Source of the DNA: Flavobacterium poyangense
GTDB taxonomy: Bacteria > Bacteroidota > Bacteroidia > Flavobacteriales > Flavobacteriaceae
DNA length: 64,000 bases
Assembly: GCF_011751075.1 (NCBI RefSeq)
Contig: NZ_JAALLN010000003.1
Coordinates: 186,001-250,000, forward strand
Reading direction: 5' to 3'
Shown: piece by piece, positions 43,689-53,374 of the stretch
How the letters are laid out: each line of letters starts with the position of its first letter
How positions within the stretch are numbered: position 1 is the first letter of the stretch
Program-made: the position numbers and the translations under genes
Notes under the pieces: model-generated
The model's input: the letters and a program-made list of their open reading frames with translations, nothing else
The model's database searches: none
Told to the model about the DNA's origin: nothing

Positions 43689-45610
43689 TGAACAAACTAA
43701 TGTTTCTTTTGCTGCTGTTTGTAATTTCCTGTCAGCAGAAATCCGAAAAAGTGTCGGCTCATCCGGAGAAAATGGTAGAGGAATTGCAAATAATTAGCGA
43801 CAGTTTGGATAAAAATCCTCAAATCGATAAACTTGCGTTTTGGTCAGATCAACTTAAACAAAAAGAGTTCTCAAAAACAGGTCCGACCTTAGCTTACATT
43901 CATTACAATCTTGCTAAAAATTTAGCAAAAACCAATATCGACAGTTCCAAAAAACAGATCAATTTTGCTTTAAATCTGATTGAAAAAGAGAAGGGATTTA
44001 ATGCGCTTAAATTTACTATTTACAACGGGGCAGGATTAATTTCAGAACACGAAGGCAAGTTTTACCAATCCGTATATTATTTTAATAAATCGGCTGCCAT
44101 CATTATGAATGACGATTCGCTTCAATGCAAACCATTGGCAAAAGTGATCTGTTTGCTTAATGCGGCTCAGGACAATACCAAAATTAGCCAATACCCAAAA
44201 TCTGTTGAGCAAAATCAGCTTGCTTTAAAAATCTTGAAAAAGTTACCTGATGATAATTTCAAATACAATTTCAGGGCTTATTCGCAGTTGTTTACCGCTT
44301 GCGAAGAAAGTGAAGCATACAAATCAGATTCGCTCCTTTTTTATATTAACAAACTGAAACAGATTGCTGCGAGAACTAATGACCTGATGCAAATTAGATT
44401 TACTAATGAGCATATGGCGCATTATTATTTATTAAACAATCAGTATGACAAGGCTATACAGCAGTATCATTTAGTGAGACAATATGATGAGGAAAGTGTA
44501 CGGACTGATCCTGAAAGACCGGTCGCCATAAAAAATGGCTACACGACTTTAGCCAATCTGATTGACTTGTATGTTAAAACCGGACAATTTACTCAGGCAG
44601 AAGAGTTAATGAAACAGGCTGATAAAATAGAAGAGCTGCATCCGGCTCTTTTATCTTATTATGAAAAGAGCCTTAACAAAAAGGCAAAAATGCACTATTA
44701 TTTTGCCAAAGGCGATAATCACCGGGCTCAGAACGAAGCAAATCAGATATTGGAATTAAAAGATAATATTCTGAGAAATTCAGGTATTCAGGCCACAGAA
44801 GAAATGGCAACTATTTACGAGTTGCAGGCAAAGGATAAGTCTATTTATGGACTTAATAAAACCATCGATCATGCCACAAATCGTCTTGAGCGTAATAAAT
44901 TATTTTTGCTGATTGTTATTTTATTGGCCCTCTTGGCAGTTTCATGGGCATTTTTGCTTTATTTTTTCCAAAGACAAAAACAGGAAAAAGAGAAAATTTT
45001 ATTGCAACAGCAATTGCTGAGAACCCAAATGGAGCCTCATTTTATCTTTAATACTTTGTCGGCACTGCAAAGTTTTATCAGGTTTGATGAAAAGGAAAAA
45101 TCAATAAAGTATTTAAGTCAATTTAGTAAACTGTTAAGAAGCAGTTTAGAATTAAGTCGAAAAAATTATGTTTCACTGGATCAGGAGCTTGAAGCAATAG
45201 AAAATTATCTGAGTTTGCAGCAAATGCGTTTTGAATATACGTTTAGCTACAAAATCATAATTCCGGATATGGATGCTTCTGCCATACTAATTCCGCCTAT
45301 GTTGATCCAGCCTTTTGTTGAAAACGCAATAATTCATGGTATCGGGAATAATGCTGAAAAAGGGATTATAGTACTGGAAATAGTATTGCAGGAAAATCAA
45401 CTGCTGGTAAAAATTACGGATAACGGAAAAGGTTTTGAAAACAAATCCAACACAGGTCTTAATCACCAGTCTTTATCAGGAACTATAGCCAGAGAACGTT
45501 TAGAGATTTTGGCTAAAGAAAATAAAATTAAGACCAATATAGAAATCAGTTTTAATGACAGTGGAACGATTGTTTTTTTAACGCTTCCGATCAAAAATCA
45601 AAGACATTAA
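43688..45610 (+). CDS. LytS-type histidine kinase with lipoprotein-like TPR sensor
   Basis: 640 residues. The N-terminus (MNKLMFLLLLFVISCQQ) looks like a lipoprotein signal with the Cys at about residue 15. A long helical TPR-type sensor region spans about 30-395 (for example YLLNNQYDKAIQQYHLVRQY and VKTGQFTQAEELMKQADK). One membrane helix at about 403-425 leads to a His_kinase domain with PHFIFNTLSALQSFIRF (phospho-His) and an HATPase with PFVENAIIHG and ITDNGKGF. The start overlaps the regulator stop. The sensor part would lie in the periplasm, so a double anchor (lipid plus helix) is possible if the lipobox is used. Confidence 0.92.
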   Translation: MNKLMFLLLLFVISCQQKSEKVSAHPEKMVEELQIISDSLDKNPQIDKLAFWSDQLKQKEFSKTGPTLAYIHYNLAKNLAKTNIDSSKKQINFALNLIEKEKGFNALKFTIYNGAGLISEHEGKFYQSVYYFNKSAAIIMNDDSLQCKPLAKVICLLNAAQDNTKISQYPKSVEQNQLALKILKKLPDDNFKYNFRAYSQLFTACEESEAYKSDSLLFYINKLKQIAARTNDLMQIRFTNEHMAHYYLLNNQYDKAIQQYHLVRQYDEESVRTDPERPVAIKNGYTTLANLIDLYVKTGQFTQAEELMKQADKIEELHPALLSYYEKSLNKKAKMHYYFAKGDNHRAQNEANQILELKDNILRNSGIQATEEMATIYELQAKDKSIYGLNKTIDHATNRLERNKLFLLIVILLALLAVSWAFLLYFFQRQKQEKEKILLQQQLLRTQMEPHFIFNTLSALQSFIRFDEKEKSIKYLSQFSKLLRSSLELSRKNYVSLDQELEAIENYLSLQQMRFEYTFSYKIIIPDMDASAILIPPMLIQPFVENAIIHGIGNNAEKGIIVLEIVLQENQLLVKITDNGKGFENKSNTGLNHQSLSGTIARERLEILAKENKIKTNIEISFNDSGTIVFLTLPIKNQRH

Positions 45611-45780
45611 TTCGCATTTATATAGAATGTTAGCGAATCTTTAATTACAGCAGGCAGATTTATATTGGCTCAGATTCATATGTGTTTATTTTTCAATTTT
45701 GTATTGAAAACGGGAGTAGAAAAATTGATCTTTTAGTTTTTTTTGCTTCCATTTCTGATGTAAACTGTTAATCAACCATT

Positions 45781-46476
45781 ATGAAATATTTTTTTATATT
45801 CTTAGTTACTTGTATTATTTCCTGTAATCAGCAAAATAAAGGCAGTCAACAAAAAACAGCTGCCATGAAAGAGAAGTTAAAAGGATTCTTTAACGAAAAG
45901 CAAAATAGGTGGGTTTGTGAAGACACACAATATTCAACCGAGTCTTTTGGAGATGATGGTCTTAGCGAGTACGCCTCCGTAATGAAAATGGATGTCAACG
46001 GAAACTCCCTTGGTATGGGATTAATAAACAGAAAAGGAGAGATCATGGTTCCCATTATTTACGATGGATTAAGTATTGGCTTTACCGATAGTCTCTGTAA
46101 GGTTATCAAGAATGATAAATTAGGGCTTGTAAATTTTGAAGGAAAAGAAATTGTATCCCCTGTTTATCAATACATAGCTGAGGAGGCCGAAGATGGTCTT
46201 TTACGTGTGGGCAGGAACGATCTTTATGGTATGATTAATTTACAAGGCAAAATCGTAATTCCGGTAGTTTATCAGGACCTTACAATTGCAAATGAAGGAA
46301 TGATAGCTTTTATGGCTGAGCCGCAAAGATGGGGATTCCTAAACCATAAGAACGAAATTGTGGTAAAACCTGAATTCACTTATGTGGATAAATTCAAAGA
46401 TGGAAAAGTAATTTTACAAAAAGCAGATGCCGAAGAGTATATTGTTTACAGAAACGGAAAGGTTGAAAAAAAATAA
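45781..46476 (+). CDS. WG-repeat lipoprotein
   Basis: 231 residues. The lipoprotein signal ends in IISC (Cys about 15). The mature part contains WG-type repeats of about 22-25 residues, recognisable as GLINRKGEIMVPIIYDG, GLVNFEGKEIVSPVYQY, GMINLQGKIVIPVVYQD and GFLNHKNEIVVKPEFTY. WG repeats form beta structures often seen in exported bacterial proteins; binding partners are unknown. It lies 170 bp after the kinase gene and 10 bp before the next lipoprotein gene. Confidence 0.82.
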   Translation: MKYFFIFLVTCIISCNQQNKGSQQKTAAMKEKLKGFFNEKQNRWVCEDTQYSTESFGDDGLSEYASVMKMDVNGNSLGMGLINRKGEIMVPIIYDGLSIGFTDSLCKVIKNDKLGLVNFEGKEIVSPVYQYIAEEAEDGLLRVGRNDLYGMINLQGKIVIPVVYQDLTIANEGMIAFMAEPQRWGFLNHKNEIVVKPEFTYVDKFKDGKVILQKADAEEYIVYRNGKVEKK

Positions 46477-46486
46477 TAGTTTGAAA

Positions 46487-47749
46487 ATGAAAAGAAATTT
46501 AATCGGTATTGCGTTGTGTTTGCTGGTATTGTCTGGCTGTTCTAAAAAGCTGTTGACCAATAACCCGGAACCCGAAACAGCGCTTTATGAGATTAACCAT
46601 AAGGAAGATGTCAGTTTAGTTTTTTTCGACCATGATCAGATTGATGGCTTAGAAAAACATTTGGCTGTTTATAAAAGATTTCAGGAAGCTTTTGATACTA
46701 TTCAGGAAGTGCATGTATTTCGTATTACTGACAACTGTATTATAGAATTTAAGAATTACGGCTACTATTATTTTAATAACAATGGCAGTAAGCCTGAATC
46801 CGGAATGCTGTTGTCTAACGGTGTCGATAAACCAATTCTTGTAACCAATCCCGAGAAGTATATCGAAACATACGAATCATATTTTAATGTTCCGTTTCAT
46901 GATAAAGTGTACTACGGTAAATTGAGAAGAGCCGAAATAGCAGATCGTCAGAAAGAATCAGAAAAAAAATTAAAAGCAAAATTTAAAATCGATCAAAACT
47001 ATGCTGATCATCTGATAAAGAACTCTAATATTTCATACTATCCGAGAAAACAGGCTTCTTTAAACTGCTCTGACGGAAAGGTAATCGCTAAGATTTTTAA
47101 TGATACTACCAAAACTAAAAAGAGTATTATGCAGGAAGAGAGCCTGTATGACCAAAAAGGCTTAATAAAAAAATATAGCGCTTTTATAAACGAAGCATTA
47201 TTCTCGGAAGACATATACTATAGAAATCCAAGTGGTTTAATTGATAGTATTGTGCGAACAGATAAAAACGGACTTACAAGCAAAAATGTTTTTAAGTATG
47301 CAAAAGACCATCTTAATGTCATCACTGTAGATAAAAAAAATACAATGGTTTCAATTGTTTATCATTTAAACGACAAATTTCAGTGTACAAGCATAGAAAC
47401 TTTAAACGGGAGCGGAGATGTAGTTCTCACTTCTCATTTAAAATATGATGACTTCGGACGAGTTATCGAGGAAACTTCCCGAAATCAAATGATAAAATAT
47501 GAGTATAAAAATCAACAAGAAGAGTTTTATTCCGCAATGAAAATCTACAACATTACAGATACTAAATTGGTCAGCGAAAACGTAAGGTACGAAGAAGGAA
47601 ATAAAACCATTTTTATATCCAAAAACAAGGATCAGATTTTGTCAAAAACCATATCCTTTAATGATGCTGCTGGTTGTACTCAAAAAGTATGCAATTACGG
47701 CATGGATAATAAATTAATTAATGTCTACGAGTATTTTTATAAAAAGTAA
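46487..47749 (+). CDS. Hypothetical lipoprotein with YD/RHS-like strands
   Basis: 420 residues from the ATG at 46487, which gives a proper lipoprotein signal (MKRNLIGIALCLLVLSGCSKK). A longer frame reaching back to 46427 overlaps the previous gene and lacks such a signal. The C-terminal half has repeated Tyr/Asp-rich strands (LYDQKGLIKKYS, YDDFGRVIEETSRN) that resemble degenerate RHS/YD repeats. No enzyme motif is seen. Probably co-transcribed with the preceding WG-repeat gene; envelope location predicted. Confidence 0.7.
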   Translation: MKRNLIGIALCLLVLSGCSKKLLTNNPEPETALYEINHKEDVSLVFFDHDQIDGLEKHLAVYKRFQEAFDTIQEVHVFRITDNCIIEFKNYGYYYFNNNGSKPESGMLLSNGVDKPILVTNPEKYIETYESYFNVPFHDKVYYGKLRRAEIADRQKESEKKLKAKFKIDQNYADHLIKNSNISYYPRKQASLNCSDGKVIAKIFNDTTKTKKSIMQEESLYDQKGLIKKYSAFINEALFSEDIYYRNPSGLIDSIVRTDKNGLTSKNVFKYAKDHLNVITVDKKNTMVSIVYHLNDKFQCTSIETLNGSGDVVLTSHLKYDDFGRVIEETSRNQMIKYEYKNQQEEFYSAMKIYNITDTKLVSENVRYEEGNKTIFISKNKDQILSKTISFNDAAGCTQKVCNYGMDNKLINVYEYFYKK

Positions 47750-47805
47750 AAAAAAGAAGTTTTGAGACGCAATAGCGGCAGTTGCAAAAAATAAGATTCA
47801 TAAAA

Positions 47806-49245
47806 ATGGTAGTAAGTACAAGGTTTTTAACTTTTCTGTTGATGCTGTTTATCTCATTGCAAGGGATAGGGCAGGAGAAAAATCAAATAGAGATAAATTA
47901 TATCCGTAGCATTAGCAGTGAACCGGATAAAATGATAGTCGAATTAGGTAATAACCCGAGATTATGTTACGTAGGAGTAGCAAACAATGCCGATTATGCT
48001 AAAATTGCTGCCGTACTAAAGCAGTATGAACAAAATGATTCTTCTTATAGCAAAAGTTTATTCGAGATAGAAATAGAAAAGACAAACAATACTATAAAAT
48101 CAATAAGGGCTCTGACTAAAAGTGAAGCAGGAAAATATAAAGATCTTGAGCCACATCTTGACGTCGCTGTTGCAGCTGTTTCAACAAGTAAATTACCGGA
48201 GAAATTTTATAATAATGCTTTGGAGCTTTTTAATAAAAAACAATACGAAACGGCAATTTCAGTACTCAATAAAGCCATCGCTATAAATACTCAAAATCCG
48301 GATTATCATAATTTAAAAGCACTCTGTTTAGCCAATTTGATGCATTACAAGCAGTCTTCAGACGAAGCGAAGTTTGCCCTTAAGCTGGATGGAGCCAATG
48401 CGAAATTGTACGAGATAATAGCAAACAATTGTTATTTTTTAAAAGAGTATACCAGTGCGGTTCAATATTTTGAAAAAGCAATTCAATATGAAAATGAAAA
48501 AATCACTCGGATTTACCACAATTATATACGATGTCTGATTGAACTGCCAAACCCGGAAAGAGCTATAGAAATTTACAAACTGTATCAATACCGTACAGAC
48601 AATCTGACTCTGTATACAGATGATACAGGGAATTTTGATAGTGACTTAGAATTTTACGCCGGACAAGCTTACCAACAGTTAAATGACTGGCAGAATGCGC
48701 TTGATATTTATGACAGACTGATCGTTATGTATCCTGATGTTTATGGTTATGTTGCTCAAAGAGGAAGGCTTTTTCAGCAGAAAGGTGATTATTCGGCAGC
48801 AGTTAAGGATTTTGAATTAGCATTAAAACTGGACACTAGAGAAAGTATTTTATTGATAAATCTGGCTGACGTATTTCAGGAAACTCATGACTATAAAAAG
48901 GCAGAAGCAGCATATCGGGAATATTTGGATAAAAATAATCTCGATAGCGTACAAATGACTAACTATGGATATCTTTTACTGAATCAGGAACGTTATAAAG
49001 AAGCACAAGCAAGGTTTGAAGTATCCTTTAAAATAGATGGCAAAAGTATAGATACCCATATTGGGCGAATTCTATCGGCTTATCTGCTGGGAAATAGTAA
49101 GGAAAAGAATTTATTTATTGCTAATGCAAAATCACAGTTTCCGGAAATTTCAATGGACAGAGCAACGTTAAATGTGTTAATAAAAACGGGTGCTTATTAC
49201 TATTCCGATAAAATTATAAGCCTTTGGGAAGATGCGATTAAATAA
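47806..49245 (+). CDS. Exported TPR protein
   Basis: 479 residues from the ATG at 47806, giving a signal peptide MVVSTRFLTFLLMLFISLQG and a mature start after GQ. A TTG at 47782 would add 8 residues and is less likely. At least seven TPR-like helix pairs are visible from about residue 140 on (YNNALELFNKKQYETAISVLNKA; AGQAYQQLNDWQNALDIYDRL; RGRLFQQKGDYSAAVKDFELAL). Likely a periplasmic scaffold. Its 3' end overlaps the next gene by 14 bp, so coupled expression is likely. Confidence 0.8.
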   Translation: MVVSTRFLTFLLMLFISLQGIGQEKNQIEINYIRSISSEPDKMIVELGNNPRLCYVGVANNADYAKIAAVLKQYEQNDSSYSKSLFEIEIEKTNNTIKSIRALTKSEAGKYKDLEPHLDVAVAAVSTSKLPEKFYNNALELFNKKQYETAISVLNKAIAINTQNPDYHNLKALCLANLMHYKQSSDEAKFALKLDGANAKLYEIIANNCYFLKEYTSAVQYFEKAIQYENEKITRIYHNYIRCLIELPNPERAIEIYKLYQYRTDNLTLYTDDTGNFDSDLEFYAGQAYQQLNDWQNALDIYDRLIVMYPDVYGYVAQRGRLFQQKGDYSAAVKDFELALKLDTRESILLINLADVFQETHDYKKAEAAYREYLDKNNLDSVQMTNYGYLLLNQERYKEAQARFEVSFKIDGKSIDTHIGRILSAYLLGNSKEKNLFIANAKSQFPEISMDRATLNVLIKTGAYYYSDKIISLWEDAIK

Positions 49246-49795
49246 GTTTATTGTTTTACTGAAACACATATTTGTGTTTATGGTTTTCTCTAATGCATGT
49301 TATGCCGGAGGGATCTCTGCATGGGAAGATGTTACGCCAAATGGAAACAAACTTTATTATGATGGAGGAAGTGATGGACTGGTGAAATTATCGATAAGAG
49401 GTTCTGATATTTGGGTTAAAGAATTTTATTTTTACAAGAATCATATAGTTGCAAAAACAGCTACTGCATTTTATATCGTTAACGAAAAAGGAAATAAAAT
49501 AGAAATTTTCCATTCTAAATTGGCTTTTGATAAAGCGGTAGAAGAGAAAAAACTAGATCCCATATTTATAGTCCGATGGTTTGATGAAAATTATGGAAGC
49601 GATAGATTTTGGATTCCTTTTTCATTGGTCTTGTTTCCGCTGCCCTTTTTTATGCCAATTGTTTGGATAATCTGCATGGTAAGTTTACTTCGTCAATCAG
49701 ATAAAATGCTTTTTTTAAAAAGAGGAATTGTCATAGGTTATCCGGTAATTTCCTTTTTTGTGTGGATTATTTCTTTTGTTCCTCAGAGCTTTTAG
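49232..49795 (+). CDS. Hypothetical exported membrane protein
   Basis: 187 residues. An N-terminal signal-like helix (about 8-27, ending CYA-GG) precedes a roughly 85-residue soluble domain and two or three C-terminal membrane helices (about 125-148 and 162-183). The soluble part may face the periplasm. No family recognised. Overlaps the preceding TPR gene by 14 bp. Confidence 0.65.
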   Translation: MRLNKFIVLLKHIFVFMVFSNACYAGGISAWEDVTPNGNKLYYDGGSDGLVKLSIRGSDIWVKEFYFYKNHIVAKTATAFYIVNEKGNKIEIFHSKLAFDKAVEEKKLDPIFIVRWFDENYGSDRFWIPFSLVLFPLPFFMPIVWIICMVSLLRQSDKMLFLKRGIVIGYPVISFFVWIISFVPQSF

Positions 49796-49850
49796 CAGCA
49801 GTAAAATGTTTCAACTATTATATTTATAAACCATTAAAACCAAAACTATT

Positions 49851-50027
49851 ATGAAATCAACATCATTATTTACATCCTTGTTTATATTCCTGAGTTCTTG
49901 CGGAGTAGGTTATTGTCTTGTTAATCAATATGTTTTTAATAAGCCCAATACGAGTCTTCTATTTATTATGCTCTGCCTGCTGGTTGCTGCTATTGCTTCC
50001 TGGCAAAGGAAAAAGCTACAGAAATAA
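49851..50027 (+). CDS. Small 58-residue membrane protein
   Basis: A short + frame, ATG 49851 to TAA 50025-50027. It encodes an N-terminal hydrophobic helix (MKSTSLFTSLFIFLSSCG, lipobox-like C17) and a second helix (SLLFIMLCLLVAAIASW) with a basic end (QRKKLQK). It lies between two same-strand genes in the exported-protein block. The signal-like start and basic tail support it as a real small protein; function unknown. An overlapping frame at 49918-50103 has no such features. Confidence 0.5.
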   Translation: MKSTSLFTSLFIFLSSCGVGYCLVNQYVFNKPNTSLLFIMLCLLVAAIASWQRKKLQK

Positions 50028-50092
50028 CATAACTGTAATTCAACTGGAAGAGGTAAATTTGACATTGCTTTTCAAAATAAGTAATTTGCATT

Positions 50093-50905
50093 ATGAATTT
50101 TAACTATTTTATTTTCACAGTAGTATTGTTTGTTTCCTGCAATGAACCTGCAAAGAATACACTTTCATCATTAAAAACGACTACAATTAAAAGTTCGAAT
50201 GTGGTGACTAATTTAGATCGTATCGATGAACCAAAAACAGAAAATGATACTAAAATTATTGAAGTTGGATACCATGAAAATTTAAAACGGATTCCTCACT
50301 TCGAACTGGACAGCATTCAAGAAGCAGAGTATAATACAATAGAAGCGGGTAAAAGTTTTAAAGTAACAAAACTCGAACAACGGAATGACTTTTTTTATAT
50401 CCAGGGAGCAAAGCAAAAGTTTGAATTCAAAAAATACAAAGATTATAAAGGAGATTTAAGCTGGAGCGGGTACAAGTATTTCGGATTCAATACCGTTTTA
50501 AATTTAGCTGCCTTGCAGGAATTAAGTACCGCCGATTATATGGGTTTTTCGGAAATGCAATTATTAGATACTTCAAACGATTTTCTTTTTAAAATCATTT
50601 CTTTGGGAGATTCAAGTGTTTCAGTTCCTGAACTTTCACCGGATAATAAGCACATGGTTTATTTTCAAAATCCGGAATACGAATCAAAAGACCTGACGAT
50701 TGTGGTTTTAAAAGTCAATGATAAAAAAAATCCCGCCAAGTTTTTGACAGAATATAAATGTTGTTTTTTACAAAGTGATAACAAAATTGAAGAATTGAAG
50801 TGGAAAAGCAATAATGTAATTTATATAAAAGGGTATCAATCATCCGGTTTTGACCAGTATGGAAAGGAGTTAAGAAATTACTATTATTATAAAGCGAAAA
50901 TTTAA
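50093..50905 (+). CDS. Hypothetical lipoprotein
   Basis: 270 residues; signal peptide MNFNYFIFTVVLFVSC with lipobox Cys at about 16. The mature protein has mixed beta character and many aromatic residues (WSGYKYFGFNTVLNL; YFQNPEYESKDLTIVVLK). No recognised domain. It belongs to the block of exported proteins of unknown function after the LytTR system. Confidence 0.68.
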   Translation: MNFNYFIFTVVLFVSCNEPAKNTLSSLKTTTIKSSNVVTNLDRIDEPKTENDTKIIEVGYHENLKRIPHFELDSIQEAEYNTIEAGKSFKVTKLEQRNDFFYIQGAKQKFEFKKYKDYKGDLSWSGYKYFGFNTVLNLAALQELSTADYMGFSEMQLLDTSNDFLFKIISLGDSSVSVPELSPDNKHMVYFQNPEYESKDLTIVVLKVNDKKNPAKFLTEYKCCFLQSDNKIEELKWKSNNVIYIKGYQSSGFDQYGKELRNYYYYKAKI

Positions 50906-50965
50906 GAAATATAATCTCGGGAGCGTAAAGCAATCAGTTAACAATTAATACCAGACGTAACTATT

Positions 50966-52132
50966 ATGAAAAGAACAACTATTATGCTTGTTATACTAGT
51001 CATTTTTATTGTAATGTTTATCGAAAAATGCAGTTTGGTAAACCTTAGTACGGCAGATGTTTTTAGACCAAAAGCATATAAAAATTTCAAAGGTCTGTCA
51101 GACACCATACAATCGCCAGGATACGAAATTGTATCGGTACCCGGTGATTTTCCGATATTATTTGACAGCATAAAAAAAGAGTTTTATCTGTCTAATGATA
51201 AAGGCCTAATTAAAATAGATGCTCACGGGAATATCATGTTTTCTGAAGATTTGCAAAAAGAAAAGTATACCTCTGTTTTTGATTTTGCCAACTTTTCGCC
51301 CTATGTATTTGTTGAAAACGGTGTTTACGATTTCTCTGGAAACCAACTTAAATACTCTGTTTTTTCTGAAATACACAATGTTAAAAATGAAATTAGCGAC
51401 AGCGATTTTAAATCTCTTTTTGAAAAATACTACCGGGATGCTGAAATTGTCATATACGAAACCTCCAGAAATGTTGATTCCGAGAGGGATTGTTTTCCAA
51501 TGTATTTCAAAATAAAAAATCAATGGATTTTATTGTTCTCTCAAAAAGGAGATTATCGATTTACACACCAATTGTCATCTGACAATAATGATGTTATCGG
51601 ACAGATTGATTTTGAGAACTTCCCTGCAAAATTTTCCGACAAAAGATTAATAGTACTAAAGGATTATAAAAATGGCATCTATTCCACGAAACAAGTAGGA
51701 ACTAAAATTGATGATAAGTATTTAGATACCTATTATACTCAAATAGTAAAGGAGCGAAAATTAAACTATGAGACATCAAATAAATTTAAGTTGCTTTCGT
51801 ATAAAAAAGAGAGTTATTATTATACAGGAGGCTATTGGGATTTACCGGATTGGGTAAGTCCTTCCTTTATCAATACAGCCTATTTTCAACTAACCTATAA
51901 TAATGAAAAGCTGTTTTTTAAAGAAAAAGCAATAAAATATTACATAGATGCTAAATGTAAAAACGATTTGTATCTGTACGAATTGCCGGTGAACTTCAGA
52001 AAAAATACCAAAATAGCATTTATGGATTACAATCTGGATATAGGCGGTCATATAAATGACAGTACAGGAGTTGTAGAACCTATAATTAAAAACACCGGTT
52101 TATACATCATCAGGCCAAGAAATGCCCGTTAA
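50966..52132 (+). CDS. Hypothetical membrane-anchored protein
   Basis: 388 residues with one N-terminal membrane helix (about 4-22) and a large extracytoplasmic part, rich in Tyr/Phe/Lys and beta strands (GLIKIDAHGNIMFSEDLQKE is repeat-like). No family recognised; no catalytic motif visible. Last gene of the exported-protein block, closed by a strong terminator at 52152-52192. Confidence 0.65.
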   Translation: MKRTTIMLVILVIFIVMFIEKCSLVNLSTADVFRPKAYKNFKGLSDTIQSPGYEIVSVPGDFPILFDSIKKEFYLSNDKGLIKIDAHGNIMFSEDLQKEKYTSVFDFANFSPYVFVENGVYDFSGNQLKYSVFSEIHNVKNEISDSDFKSLFEKYYRDAEIVIYETSRNVDSERDCFPMYFKIKNQWILLFSQKGDYRFTHQLSSDNNDVIGQIDFENFPAKFSDKRLIVLKDYKNGIYSTKQVGTKIDDKYLDTYYTQIVKERKLNYETSNKFKLLSYKKESYYYTGGYWDLPDWVSPSFINTAYFQLTYNNEKLFFKEKAIKYYIDAKCKNDLYLYELPVNFRKNTKIAFMDYNLDIGGHINDSTGVVEPIIKNTGLYIIRPRNAR

Positions 52133-52151
52133 CGTGTTTGAGAAAAGAATG

Positions 52152-52192
52152 AACCCAAAATAAAAGAAGCTATTTCTTTTATTTTGGGTTTA
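52152..52192 (+). terminator. Strong terminator after the exported-protein block
   Basis: Perfect 17-bp stem (52152-52168 with 52174-52190, aacccaaaataaaagaa) and 5-nt loop ending in a T-rich run. It separates this block from trxB. Confidence 0.88.
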
Positions 52193-52260
52193 TTTGTAAT
52201 TCTCTATTTTAGAATAGTTAAAACTAATGAAATGCGTTCTTTTTTATGGTAATAAAAACT

Positions 52261-52268
52261 TATTTTTG
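52261..52268 (+). promoter_or_regulatory. Candidate -7 box of trxB
   Basis: TATTTTTG matches TAnnTTTG and lies 29 bp before the trxB ATG. No TTG at the standard distance is seen, so only the -7 element is supported. Confidence 0.4.
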
Positions 52269-52297
52269 GCATCAATTATTAATACAATCATAAAATT

Positions 52298-53245
52298 ATG
52301 TCAGATACAATCGAAAAAATTAAATGCCTTATTATTGGTTCTGGTCCGGCGGGTTACACTGCTGCTATTTATGCTGCCAGAGCTAATATGAATCCCGTTT
52401 TATATCAAGGAATGCAACCTGGTGGTCAGTTAACTACAACAAACGAAGTAGAGAACTTTCCGGGGTATGTTGATGGTGTTACCGGACCTGAAATGATGAT
52501 TCAGTTACAAGAGCAGGCAAAACGTTTTGGTGCTGATATTCGTGATGGTTGGGCTACTAAAGTTGATTTTTCAGGAGACATTCATAAAGTTTGGATAAAC
52601 GATACAATTGAATTGCACTGTGAAACTGTAATTATTTCGACAGGCGCTTCGGCTAAATATTTAGGATTACCATCTGAGCAACATTACCTTCAAATGGGTG
52701 GTGGTGTTTCTGCCTGTGCAGTTTGTGACGGATTTTTCTACCGCAATCAGGAAGTAGTTATTGTTGGAGCAGGAGATTCTGCTTGTGAAGAAGCACACTA
52801 CTTGTCTAAACTTTGTAAAAAAGTAACCATGTTGGTAAGAAGCGAAAAATTCAGAGCTTCAAAAATTATGGAAGAACGTGTTCGTAAAACTGAGAATATT
52901 GAGATTTTAATGAATCATGATACCGTAGAAGTTTTAGGTGATGACAATGTAGTCCACGCGATTAAAGTTAAAAACAAAACAACAGGAGAGATCTTTGATA
53001 TCCCGGCAACAGGATTTTTCGTTGCCATTGGACATAAACCCAACACAGATATCTTCAAAGACTATCTTACTTTAGACGAAACAGGATATATTATCAATAC
53101 TCCGGGGACTTCTAATACAAACGTAGCCGGTGTGTTTGTAGCCGGTGATGCTGCAGATCATGTATACCGCCAGGCAATTACAGCCGCAGGTACCGGATGT
53201 ATGGCTGCCCTGGATGCTGAGAGATATTTGGCTTCTAAAGAGTAA
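52298..53245 (+). CDS. trxB: Thioredoxin-disulfide reductase
   Basis: 315 residues, normal length. It transfers electrons from NADPH via FAD to thioredoxin. The FAD-binding motif GSGPAGYTAAIYAARA is at about 14-29, the redox-active pair in CAVCDGFF near residue 140, the NADPH-binding GAGDSACEEAHYL follows, and the final GVFVAGDAAD FAD motif is intact. Single-gene unit between two terminators. A rhodanese-thioredoxin lipoprotein elsewhere in the window could be an indirect partner, but that protein is predicted to be outside the cytoplasm. Confidence 0.97.
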   Translation: MSDTIEKIKCLIIGSGPAGYTAAIYAARANMNPVLYQGMQPGGQLTTTNEVENFPGYVDGVTGPEMMIQLQEQAKRFGADIRDGWATKVDFSGDIHKVWINDTIELHCETVIISTGASAKYLGLPSEQHYLQMGGGVSACAVCDGFFYRNQEVVIVGAGDSACEEAHYLSKLCKKVTMLVRSEKFRASKIMEERVRKTENIEILMNHDTVEVLGDDNVVHAIKVKNKTTGEIFDIPATGFFVAIGHKPNTDIFKDYLTLDETGYIINTPGTSNTNVAGVFVAGDAADHVYRQAITAAGTGCMAALDAERYLASKE

Positions 53246-53252
53246 AGGAAAG

Positions 53253-53366
53253 TTTCAAGTTTCAAGTTTTCTTTGTTTCAAGTTAACAGAACGATGAATA
53301 TAAAAAAATCCCTTCGAAAGAAGGGATTTTTTTATTTTGAAACTTGAAACTTGAAACTTGAAACAA
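53253..53366. repeat. 'gtttcaag' repeat pair around a terminator
   Basis: Direct copies of gtttcaag at 53253-53283 face three inverted copies of gaaacttgaaac at about 53338-53363. The same words form the hairpin at 15615-15690. The pair encloses the trxB terminator. Confidence 0.7.
53302..53333. terminator. Bidirectional terminator between trxB and DUF2807 gene
   Basis: Perfect 14-bp stem aaaaaaatcccttc/gaagggattttttt (53302-53315 with 53320-53333) with a 4-nt loop gaaa. T runs on both sides fit convergent genes. Confidence 0.9.
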
Positions 53367-53374
53367 AAAAAACG

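Noticed and set aside
49918..50103. A 61-codon + frame in the exported-protein block
   Set aside because: It overlaps the better-supported 58-residue frame at 49851-50027 and the start of the next lipoprotein gene, and lacks a signal or domain.
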